The notes under the pieces: generated by a model
The model's database searches: none
What the model was told of the DNA's origin: nothing
The model's input: only the letters and a program-made list of their open reading frames with translations
In this document: in pieces, positions 23,951 through 31,035 of the stretch
Layout: each line of letters begins with the position of its first letter
Numbering within the stretch: position 1 is the first letter of the stretch
DNA from: Bacillota bacterium
Lineage (GTDB): Bacteria; Bacillota; Limnochordia; DTU087
Length of the DNA: 56,151 bases
Direction: 5' to 3'
Assembly: GCA_012839845.1 (NCBI GenBank)
Contig: DUMM01000011.1
Coordinates: 1 to 56,151 of the forward strand
Program-made: the position numbers and the translations under genes

Positions 23951-25337
23951 GAAGCTGGATGAATTGGAGGGTAAAGTACCCTTCGTGCCCATGGACCTCG
24001 ATGCCGAAAAGCGGGTATTGGGCATCTTGATCAAGTATCCGGACAAAATTGACCTGGTTATCGATAAGCTAAAACCCAATCATTTTTATGATCGGGTACA
24101 CCGGATGATCTTTGAGGCAATTCTGGAGCTGTATCAGTCCAAGGGGCGGATTTCCTATACACAGGTCTATGCCAAGCTGCGCAAGGAGCAGGAGATTGAT
24201 ACTCTCGAAGAGGTGCTCGTAGGCATCACTGAATCCTTCGCCAGCCAGGCGGAGCTGGAACCCAGCGTTGAAGTACTGCTGGAAAAAGACGCCAAACGGC
24301 AGATCCTCGAGGCCGCCAGGAAAATAGAACAGATGGTTCTTCTGGAGACAGAAGACAGCATCGAGAGTTACCAGGCTAAGGCCCAAGAACTGATTTTCGC
24401 AGCGACAAACGCGGTTTCGAGCCCGGAAGACGACGCCAAAGACCTCCTGCAGGTCCTCAACAAATGCTATATCAACTTGCTGCAGCGGCGGGAGGGCAAG
24501 ACCACCCATGGATTAATGGTAAGGTATCCATCTATCGATGCCTTTACCACCGGCTTCAAGAAGAAAGACCTGATAATTCTAGCTGCCCGGCCCAGCATGG
24601 GCAAGACTTCCTTAGCCCTCAATTTTGCTGTGAACGTGGCCAAGCGCGGTATACCAGTGCTCATCTTCAGTTTGGAGATGGATGATGAACAAATCGGCGA
24701 CCGTCTGGTGTTAAGCGAGCTGTTCCGCACTAAAGGCAGAGGGCCGGAAGAGGTTACAGCCTTCGACTATGCGACAAAGATGACTGATGCGCAGTTTGCC
24801 GTTACACAGTCCATTTTCAATGATCTATACAAACTGCCAATCCAGATCGTGGATAAACGGGGACTGACAGTAGCAGAGATCCGGGCTAAGGCCAGGAAAG
24901 TAAAGGCGGAACGTCCAAATCTGGGTCTGATCATAATCGACTATTTGCAGCTGATTAAACCGCCGGCGGATACGAGAAAAAACTGGTCATTAGTGGTGGG
25001 TGATATTGTCCGAGAACTTCGGGACCTGGCCGGCGAGCTGGATCTGCCCCTTATCCTTCTATCTCAGCTGAATCGAGGCGTGGAAAGCCGGGAAGACAAG
25101 CGGCCCATGATGTCAGATCTTAGGGACAGCGGTAATATCGAGGAGTTTGCTGACGTGATTATGTTCCTATATCGGGAGGATTACTATTATCCCGAACAAG
25201 CTGCCGAAAAAGGGCTTGAGGGTATCACCGAGGTGATCTTCGCTAAGCAGCGAAAGGGTCCCACCGGTAAAGTAAAGCTGCGTTACCATAAAGAATATAC
25301 CCGGTTCGTTGAGGAAAGCGATCGGGAAGAACCTTAG
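23934..25337 (+). CDS. dnaB: Replicative DNA helicase
   Basis: DnaB (467 aa; called dnaC in B. subtilis) is the hexameric fork helicase. It has the N-terminal DnaG-interacting domain (AEKRVLGILIKYPDKID onward) and the RecA-like domain with ARPSMGKTSLALN (Walker A), FSLEMDDEQIGDRL, IIIDYLQLI (Walker B) and SQLNRGVESREDKRP with the arginine finger. The N-terminal region is somewhat unlike the common DnaB start but of normal length. The start overlaps the DnaD-like gene. A small unknown gene follows after 14 bases. Confidence 0.95.
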   Translation: MSIAARKLDELEGKVPFVPMDLDAEKRVLGILIKYPDKIDLVIDKLKPNHFYDRVHRMIFEAILELYQSKGRISYTQVYAKLRKEQEIDTLEEVLVGITESFASQAELEPSVEVLLEKDAKRQILEAARKIEQMVLLETEDSIESYQAKAQELIFAATNAVSSPEDDAKDLLQVLNKCYINLLQRREGKTTHGLMVRYPSIDAFTTGFKKKDLIILAARPSMGKTSLALNFAVNVAKRGIPVLIFSLEMDDEQIGDRLVLSELFRTKGRGPEEVTAFDYATKMTDAQFAVTQSIFNDLYKLPIQIVDKRGLTVAEIRAKARKVKAERPNLGLIIIDYLQLIKPPADTRKNWSLVVGDIVRELRDLAGELDLPLILLSQLNRGVESREDKRPMMSDLRDSGNIEEFADVIMFLYREDYYYPEQAAEKGLEGITEVIFAKQRKGPTGKVKLRYHKEYTRFVEESDREEP

Positions 25338-25351
25338 GCAGGAGTATAGAT

Positions 25352-25564
25352 ATGGAGTTATTTGAAGAACTGGAGCGGATCAAGATTCGCTTTGTGGCAG
25401 CATATGACAAGCTGGTGGAGCAAGGAGTCATATCCGAAAAGGATTATCAAGAGATCCTTGAGATTATCGATGACCTGGACAGTTACAGTCTAGAGGAACT
25501 AAAGGAGCGTCTAGGGCGGTTTCGCCATGCAGCACCTTTTCAGTCCGGCGGGGATAAAGAATAA
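25352..25564 (+). CDS. Small acidic helical protein, unknown
   Basis: The 70-aa product is acidic and predicted helical (EELERIKIRFVAAYDKLVEQGVIS, then DDLDSYSLEELKERLGRF). I recognise no family. It lies 14 bases past dnaB, with a GGCAGGAG ribosome binding site before ATG 25352, and 28 bases before the YabE-like gene, so it is likely the last gene of the replication unit. A role as a helicase accessory factor is inference from position only. Confidence 0.6.
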   Translation: MELFEELERIKIRFVAAYDKLVEQGVISEKDYQEILEIIDDLDSYSLEELKERLGRFRHAAPFQSGGDKE

Positions 25565-25592
25565 TAAACATAAGAAAGCGGAGGTTTAGAAT

Positions 25593-26606
25593 TTGCGATT
25601 AGTTCCGGCAGCTCGTCCGCAAAGGCGCCAGCTGTGGCCTTATCTGCTTTCAGCAGCTGTGGTTTTGTGTTTAGGAGTGTGGCTGGCGGCGGCAAAAACA
25701 GTTACTATCATTATAGATAATGAAGTTCATCAAGTGGTGAGAACTTGGGGCGGTAAGGTGGATGATGCTCTGGCTAAGGCCGGAGTCGTTCTACAGCATG
25801 GGGACCAGGTGGAACCAGCGGTGACCCAACGGATAACCCGGGACATGGAGATTCGGGTCCGCCGCAGCTTCCCGGTTGCCCTCATTGTAGGCGGTTCGGA
25901 GCAAATAGTGCGGTTCACCGGCGGTTCTGTGGCGGAACTGCTGCAGCAGCAGGGAATTGAGCTGGGGGAACTGGATCGGGTTGTTCCCGAGCTCACCCAG
26001 ACAATTGCGGGTACCCAGACTGTTGAGGTCATTAGAGTGTCTAAAGAACAAGTGACGGTGGAGGAAGAGGTTCCCTACGGGAGCAGGGAGTGGGCAGAAC
26101 CCACGTTGGAGAAGGGCAAGACCAAGGTTGTACAGCAGGGCCAGGTGGGTCTGCGGGAAAAGGTCTACGAGGTAACGTACGAAAACGGCCGCGAAGTAAA
26201 CAGGGAGCTGCTCTTCACCCGTGTAGTAAAGGAGCCCAAAGATGAAATAATAGGGATAGGGACAAAGGAGCCGGCAAAGAACGTCATCACCACCGCCCGG
26301 GGTCCGGTGCAGTACAGAGAAGTAAAGGAAATGATCGCTACCGCCTATTCTCCGGATCCGGAGAGTACCGGCCCGTGGGCCGACGGAGTAACCGCCACCG
26401 GTGTGAAGGCCGGCTATGGGATAGCGGCAGTAGATCCAGATGTGATACCCCTGGGGACTCGGCTGTACATCCCCGGTTACGGACATGCGCTGGCCGCGGA
26501 TGTAGGTGGAGCAATTAAGGGCAACCGCATCGATTTGTGCTTCGATACACACCAGGAAGCTGTGAGATTTGGTCGGCGAACGGTAAAGGTATACATCCTG
26601 GATTAG
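25593..26606 (+). CDS. yabE: YabE-like cell wall protein: DUF348, G5 and 3D domains
   Basis: The 337-aa exported protein has a signal anchor (about 15-33), two DUF348 ubiquitin-like repeats (about 35-145), a G5 domain (about 150-220) and a C-terminal 3D domain (about 235-337). The last has the ATAYSP, GIAAVDPDVIPLGTRLYIPGYG and ALAADVGGAIKGNRIDLCF segments carrying the three conserved Asp residues. It is a probable peptidoglycan lytic enzyme of the resuscitation-factor class. TTG 25593 follows GGAGG. In B. subtilis yabE also precedes ksgA. A terminator lies just after it. Confidence 0.92.
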   Translation: MRLVPAARPQRRQLWPYLLSAAVVLCLGVWLAAAKTVTIIIDNEVHQVVRTWGGKVDDALAKAGVVLQHGDQVEPAVTQRITRDMEIRVRRSFPVALIVGGSEQIVRFTGGSVAELLQQQGIELGELDRVVPELTQTIAGTQTVEVIRVSKEQVTVEEEVPYGSREWAEPTLEKGKTKVVQQGQVGLREKVYEVTYENGREVNRELLFTRVVKEPKDEIIGIGTKEPAKNVITTARGPVQYREVKEMIATAYSPDPESTGPWADGVTATGVKAGYGIAAVDPDVIPLGTRLYIPGYGHALAADVGGAIKGNRIDLCFDTHQEAVRFGRRTVKVYILD

Positions 26607-26608
26607 AT

Positions 26609-26630
26609 GGGCAGGTCACCTGCCCTTTTT
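26609..26630 (+). terminator. Terminator after yabE
   Basis: GGGCAGG (26609-26615) and CCTGCCC (26619-26625) form a 7-bp stem with a TCA loop, followed by TTTTT. It lies 26 bases before the rsmA start, so rsmA should have its own promoter or rely on readthrough. Confidence 0.85.
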
Positions 26631-26655
26631 GCATAACAACGGAGGTTGGATTGTT

Positions 26656-27549
26656 TTGGAGTTGACTGCTGTGGATACTGCCTTGGCTTCACCTGCTGCG
26701 GTGCGCCGTTTGGCTGCCAAGTACGGATTTACCTTCCGCAGGTCTTTAGGGCAGAACTTCTTGATCGACGGCAATATCTTGAGGAAAATTATCCATGCCG
26801 CCGAGATAAGCAGAGCCGATACAGTCATAGAGGTCGGTGCCGGTATTGGAACTTTAACCAGAGCCCTGGGGAGCACGGCCGGACGGGTTCTGGCGCTGGA
26901 GGTGGACAAGCGGCTGGAACCCATTCTCCAGGAGACTGTAGGCGAGTATGACAATGTAGAGATCGTCTGGGAAGACGCTCTGAAACTGAACTGGGCCTCT
27001 TTCCGTGACCGCTACGGCCTAGGTCGGGCGAAATTCGTTGCCAATCTTCCTTATTACATCACGTCGCCCTTGATGATTAACCTTTTCCGGCAAGGGTCGT
27101 TCCTTGAAAGCATCACGGTTATGGTGCAGCGGGAAGTAGGAGAGAGGTTTACTGCAAAACCTGGAACTAAAGCCTATGGAACCCTGACTGTGTTGGCCGG
27201 TTATTATAGTGAGGTGGAGGTCTGCCAAATTGTGCCTCCTACTGTCTTTATGCCGCCGCCGGATGTGGAATCAGCGGTGGTGAAGTTTACCATCCGTCCC
27301 TATGAAGTAGAAACTCTAGACCCGACATTATTCTGGACAACCGTCAAGGCGGCTTTCGGGCAGCGAAGAAAAACCCTCGCCAATTCTCTGGCTGCAAGCC
27401 TAAAGCATCTTGTGTCCAAGAAGGAAGTCCACGATATACTGTTTGCTTGTGGTATTTCCCCGGAACGGCGAGCAGAAACTCTAACTGTTAGGGATTTTGT
27501 AGTCCTGGCGAACCAATTGGCCGCCTTTGTCTCAAAAGATGCAAAATAA
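26656..27549 (+). CDS. rsmA: 16S rRNA dimethyladenosine transferase
   Basis: RsmA/KsgA (297 aa) dimethylates A1518 and A1519 of 16S rRNA late in 30S assembly. Motifs are SLGQNFLIDGNIL, the SAM loop EVGAGIGTLTRAL, the acidic ALEVDKRLEP and the catalytic NLPYYITSPLM, followed by a C-terminal helical domain with FGQRRKTLANSL. The start TTG 26656 lies nine bases after GGAGGT; the longer frame from 26629 begins in the yabE terminator. The rnmV gene normally upstream is absent. Confidence 0.95.
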   Translation: MELTAVDTALASPAAVRRLAAKYGFTFRRSLGQNFLIDGNILRKIIHAAEISRADTVIEVGAGIGTLTRALGSTAGRVLALEVDKRLEPILQETVGEYDNVEIVWEDALKLNWASFRDRYGLGRAKFVANLPYYITSPLMINLFRQGSFLESITVMVQREVGERFTAKPGTKAYGTLTVLAGYYSEVEVCQIVPPTVFMPPPDVESAVVKFTIRPYEVETLDPTLFWTTVKAAFGQRRKTLANSLAASLKHLVSKKEVHDILFACGISPERRAETLTVRDFVVLANQLAAFVSKDAK

Positions 27550-27631
27550 CGGTGCAACCAGAAACAACCGGGAAATACCGACAGGGAATGGGTCGAGCTG
27601 TACAGAATATCTTCCCTATTGGGGTGAGCAT

Positions 27632-28108
27632 ATGGAGTACTTCCTTAGTCCGTCCAAAGGCCGCCTGTCCTTTGAAGAGGTTTGGCATGACATAATAAAC
27701 TACATCCACGAACAGCCGGAGGCAGAATACAAGCTGATCATCGGCACTGATTCGCAGTATTCGGAAGATACAACCTGTTTTGTGACTGCCATTATAGTGC
27801 ACCGCATAGGCAAGGGTGCTAGGTATTACTACACCCGTGAATATGAGTTTGTCGGCAGGTCTTTGCGCCAGCGGATTTTCTACGAAACCTCCCGCAGCCT
27901 TGCTCTGGCTAGTCAGATAGCGGAAAAACTGGCCGAGAACGGGCACGCTGATCTTAATGTGGAGATCCATCTGGACGTGGGTATCAACGGAAAGACCAAG
28001 GAGCTAATCCGGGATGTGATCGGCATGGTCGTAGGCAGCGGCTTCGATGCCCGCATCAAACCGGAGTCTTATGGAGCCTCTAAAGTAGCAGATAAGTTCA
28101 CCAAGTAG
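27632..28108 (+). CDS. YkuK-family ribonuclease H-like protein (DUF458)
   Basis: This 158-aa protein matches the DUF458/YkuK family with an RNase H-like fold. It contains FLSPSKGRLSFEEVWHDI, LIIGTDSQ (with the first acidic position), EIHLDVGINGKTKELI and a C-terminal KPESYGASKVADKFTK. The GTDSQ, HLDVG and other acidic residues could form a metal site, but nuclease activity is not proven for this family. ATG 27632 follows GGGGTG; the frame upstream to 27527 overlaps rsmA and lacks a ribosome binding site. B. subtilis has yabG at this position. Confidence 0.85.
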   Translation: MEYFLSPSKGRLSFEEVWHDIINYIHEQPEAEYKLIIGTDSQYSEDTTCFVTAIIVHRIGKGARYYYTREYEFVGRSLRQRIFYETSRSLALASQIAEKLAENGHADLNVEIHLDVGINGKTKELIRDVIGMVVGSGFDARIKPESYGASKVADKFTK

Positions 28109-28315
28109 CTAACCCGTATGCACTGCGGTTAGACTCGTCCTCCGCTGTGTTCCCCGTTCTATCCCATCCCCATTTTTCAGCTATTCCAACCTGACTGTGC
28201 TTCTCTTTTCCCTTCGCACATATTTTTCCCGGTCTCATAGTATGATTCAGGATTAAGTGCCCTGAGCAACATACGGCAGCTGACCGATGGCGCAGGTTTT
28301 GCGGGAGGCAAAATA

Positions 28316-29224
28316 ATGTGCGGAAGAATTGTGGTTAACGGACGGGTCTGGGAAGGCGCTGGTTTGTGCAGATGGGTAGATGAAGTGCTGATGCTTCCCC
28401 TTCAAGCTGTAGCGGAACGACTGGGTGCTAGGCGGCGCTGGATAGCCTATCCCCGGCACTTAGAGGTGGAAAAAGACGGAAAGGTCATGGCCCTAGAGAT
28501 TGGCGCTGCCAATGCTCGGCTGCAGAGCGAGGAAATACCCTTGGACTTTCCTGTTTATCTGGATCAGGGCCTGATTATGGTGCCGGTTTCCTTGCTCGGT
28601 CGCTTCTTCGGCCTATCTTGGACCTATGTGAAAGATGTAGATGCAGCCATCTTGAGCAGAGCTGAACCAGCTCTCGCTGACAAGAGAGTTGTACTCGATC
28701 CCGGCCACGGCGGGGATGATCCAGGGGTGATCAGCGGCTGTTTGGTGGAATCTGAGCTTACGTGGGATGTTGCCCACCGCCTCAGCGGCCTGCTGATTCT
28801 AGCCGGAGCTGTGGTGACGTCCACGAGAGAGGAGCATGAAACGGCTTCACCATTTCAGAGGGTGATGGTGGTGGAAAAGGCGAAGCCGGATGTTGTGATC
28901 AGCATTCATATGAACAGCTTTCTCTGTCCTGCTCACAACGGTCTGGAAACCTACTGGTACAACAGCTGGCCCGCCCGGCATCTGGCGGAGTATGTGCATA
29001 GGGGTATTCTCGAGGAGATAGACATGCCTGACCGGGGAGTGCGGGAGTCGGCATTTTGTATCCTGCGCCACTCACCAGCTGCCTCAATATTGATCAAGCT
29101 GGGGTTTGTCACCGGAGACAGTGACCGAGTTATACTCAAGGATAAATGGATGCGTGAAAGAGCGGCTTTGGGCATATTTAGGGGAATACGGGATTTTGTG
29201 GAAGCCTTCGCAGGGGCAATGTAA
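28316..29224 (+). CDS. Amidase_3-like protein with copper-amine-oxidase N-domain; catalytic Glu replaced
   Basis: At 302 aa this has an N-terminal copper-amine-oxidase-like domain (about 5-120) and an N-acetylmuramoyl-L-alanine amidase domain (about 124-300). The zinc ligands appear intact: H131 in LDPGHGGDDPG, E145 in the LVESELTWD stretch and H198 in SIHMNSF. The catalytic glutamate, normally in a LVExGFxSN motif, is K261 in ILIKLGFVTG (codon AAG, 29096-29098). No signal peptide is present, so a mother-cell or spore-surface protein is more likely than a secreted wall hydrolase. It may bind peptidoglycan without cutting it. It lies upstream of veg. Confidence 0.82.
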   Translation: MCGRIVVNGRVWEGAGLCRWVDEVLMLPLQAVAERLGARRRWIAYPRHLEVEKDGKVMALEIGAANARLQSEEIPLDFPVYLDQGLIMVPVSLLGRFFGLSWTYVKDVDAAILSRAEPALADKRVVLDPGHGGDDPGVISGCLVESELTWDVAHRLSGLLILAGAVVTSTREEHETASPFQRVMVVEKAKPDVVISIHMNSFLCPAHNGLETYWYNSWPARHLAEYVHRGILEEIDMPDRGVRESAFCILRHSPAASILIKLGFVTGDSDRVILKDKWMRERAALGIFRGIRDFVEAFAGAM

Positions 29225-29255
29225 AAATCTTGTTGCAAAAGACCAAAGACAAGCC

Positions 29256-29284
29256 TTGACAGGGCATTGACCCGCTGATATAAT
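29256..29284 (+). promoter_or_regulatory. Consensus sigma-A promoter P1 upstream of veg
   Basis: TTGACA (29256-29261) and TATAAT (29279-29284) match both consensus hexamers exactly with a 17-base spacer. It should be very strong. A second promoter follows 39 bases further on. B. subtilis veg is also driven by very strong vegetative promoters. Confidence 0.88.
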
Positions 29285-29294
29285 AATCCTTTAT

Positions 29295-29323
29295 TTGACT
29301 AAGAGATAGCGGTGTGGTATAAT
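29295..29323 (+). promoter_or_regulatory. Sigma-A promoter P2 upstream of veg
   Basis: TTGACT (29295-29300), a 17-base spacer and TATAAT (29318-29323) preceded by TGG (extended -10). It has the same spacing as P1, and the -10 boxes are 39 bases apart. Confidence 0.88.
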
Positions 29324-29355
29324 CTGATTGATGACAAAGAGGGAAGGTGATGCAA

Positions 29356-29622
29356 GTGCCAGCACAGAGTGCCGGAAGCCTGGATGCCATAAGGAAGAGT
29401 CTGGAAGCCAATGTCGGCAAACGGGTCAGACTGCGGGCCAATAGGGGACGTCGGAAGGTGCTAGAGGCAGAGGGTGTGCTGGAGCAAACCTACCCCAAGC
29501 TTTTTGTGGTAAAGTTGGACAAACCCAGTGCAATTAAACGCCTTTCGTACACTTACGCTGACGTGCTGACCGAGACCGTACAGGTTACCATCGGCGACAA
29601 ACAGGTTGGCTCGGCGCAGTAG
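29356..29622 (+). CDS. veg: Veg protein
   Basis: The 88-aa protein matches Veg, a small conserved Bacillota protein (86 aa in B. subtilis) that affects biofilm formation and germination. It contains LDAIRKSLEANVGKRVRLRANRGRRKVLEAEGVLEQTYPKLF (residues about 7-48) and SYTYADVLTETVQVTI, and folds as a small beta barrel. I choose GTG 29356, eight bases after GGGAAGG; ATG 29350 is possible. Two near-perfect promoters precede it and a strong terminator follows, so it is a high-level monocistronic unit. Confidence 0.92.
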   Translation: MPAQSAGSLDAIRKSLEANVGKRVRLRANRGRRKVLEAEGVLEQTYPKLFVVKLDKPSAIKRLSYTYADVLTETVQVTIGDKQVGSAQ

Positions 29623-29654
29623 CTAGGTAGTCATAGACTCTAGTTTTGGATACG

Positions 29655-29702
29655 AACCCCAGGATGAATCCTTTGCGGGATTCACCCTGGGGTTTTGCTT
29701 TT
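29655..29702 (+). terminator. Terminator of veg
   Basis: AACCCCAGG and TGAATCC (29655-29671) pair with GGATTCA and CCTGGGGTT (29678-29694) with one A-C mismatch. TTGCTTTTTC follows. It is a long, strong hairpin. Confidence 0.88.
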
Positions 29703-29769
29703 TCAATTGAGCTTCTAATCCATAACTGCTGCTGCATAAGATTTAGAGAGCTGAAGGAGGCGTCAACGG

Positions 29770-30954
29770 ATGGGCCGGGGGACTTGGCGGCCGGGGAAAC
29801 GAACAGTGCTGCGCTTGGGCGATAGGGGCTTACCTGTAACTTGGCTCCAGGAACGGCTGAAAGCCTTGGCCTATGATGTGGAGATCGATGGGATATACGG
29901 ATACCTAACTGAGGATTGTGTTTCCTCTTTGCAGCGGGAATTCGGTCTTAGGGTGGATGGATTAGCCGGTCCCCAGGTCTTTGAACTGCTCCAGGACAGG
30001 GATATTCAGGAAAAGGCGCCCCGGTGGCAGGTTTGGGGCGCAGTACACGGCGGGTGTTCTTGGCAGCAGTTGGAACGCCAGTCTTACGGAGATGTCTGGC
30101 AAAAACTGATGGGTATATTCCTCTATTGCTTTCGGGTCGGAGAAAACGGCGATGTTGCGGGAGACTTCCCTACGGCAGCAGTCTCTGACCCGTCGCTGGC
30201 TGGAATTAGGCTGGTACCGGTCATCAGCAACTACAACCAGGATTCCTATGACCAACCAGCGCTGGAAACACTGCTCAGAAAACGGCAGCTGCTCCGCCGC
30301 TTTCAAGAGGCTGCCAGGAAACTGCTGGCCAGTGCGAGAGTAGACGGCATCGCGCTGGACCTGCAGGGGGTGGGAATGGGATACGGCAGAAGGTTTGCTG
30401 CCTTAGCTGCAGGGGTGCGCAAGCTGGCTGGTCGTTACGGCAAGCGGATGTATATGATGTTAACACCGGCCGATGCTCAACGGGTACTGCCCCGGTTTGT
30501 TGAAGCCCGTTTGTGGAAGCTGCCGGATAGAGTGGTTTTCCAGGCGCCTTGGGAGAGGGTTGTCGGTGAGCCGGGGCCCAGTATGGGTTACGGATGGTTG
30601 CAGAAAGAGCTGAAAGATGTATGCCGATATCTGCCTGCCTGGAAACTGTTGGTAACCTTGCCGGTAAACGGGATTGCGTGGCATGTTGGAGAGGACCGGG
30701 ACTACAAGTACTTGTCCTACGATGAAGCCCGCAGACTTGCTTATCTAAAGCAAGCAGCTGTTCGTTGGGACAATCTAGACAAGACCTCCTACTATGATTT
30801 CTCCGATGAGAAGGGCCGCTATCGTGTCTGGTTTGAGAACAAAGACAGTCTTAAGTCGAAGCTTGACTGGCTCCAGGGACAGCGTGTCGCCGGTGTTGTC
30901 ATCAGTCCTTTGGGAAGCGAAGATATCCGGATCTGGGACGGACTTGAGAGGTAA
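29770..30954 (+). CDS. Peptidoglycan-binding, degenerate GH18-like spore protein
   Basis: The 394-aa protein starts with a peptidoglycan-binding repeat (about 14-80: LRLGDRGLPVTWLQERLKAL, IDGIYGYLTED, VDGLAGPQVF). A barrel related to spore GH18 enzymes such as SleL/YaaH follows (about 85-390). The GH18 active motif DxxDxDxE reads D192-GIAL-D197-L-Q199: the catalytic Glu is Gln and the first central Asp is Ala. Chitinase-like hydrolysis is therefore unlikely. There is no signal peptide, as is usual for spore coat proteins made in the mother cell. ATG 29770 follows AAGGAGG. A cortex-binding or structural role is inferred. Confidence 0.8.
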   Translation: MGRGTWRPGKRTVLRLGDRGLPVTWLQERLKALAYDVEIDGIYGYLTEDCVSSLQREFGLRVDGLAGPQVFELLQDRDIQEKAPRWQVWGAVHGGCSWQQLERQSYGDVWQKLMGIFLYCFRVGENGDVAGDFPTAAVSDPSLAGIRLVPVISNYNQDSYDQPALETLLRKRQLLRRFQEAARKLLASARVDGIALDLQGVGMGYGRRFAALAAGVRKLAGRYGKRMYMMLTPADAQRVLPRFVEARLWKLPDRVVFQAPWERVVGEPGPSMGYGWLQKELKDVCRYLPAWKLLVTLPVNGIAWHVGEDRDYKYLSYDEARRLAYLKQAAVRWDNLDKTSYYDFSDEKGRYRVWFENKDSLKSKLDWLQGQRVAGVVISPLGSEDIRIWDGLER

Positions 30955-30963
30955 TATTTACCG

Positions 30964-30992
30964 ATATAGTCAGAGATCTCCCAGCATATAAA
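30964..30992 (+). promoter_or_regulatory. Candidate sigma-E promoter of the SipL-like gene
   Basis: ATATAGT (30964-30970), 14 bases, then CATATAAA (30985-30992) fits the sigma-E pattern (ATA-rich -35, CATACAAT-like -10). sipL of Clostridioides difficile is sigma-E controlled. The match is moderate. Confidence 0.4.
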
Positions 30993-31035
30993 TTTCAGTG
31001 TTAGGTCTGCAACGAACAAAGGGGGGAAAGAGTTC

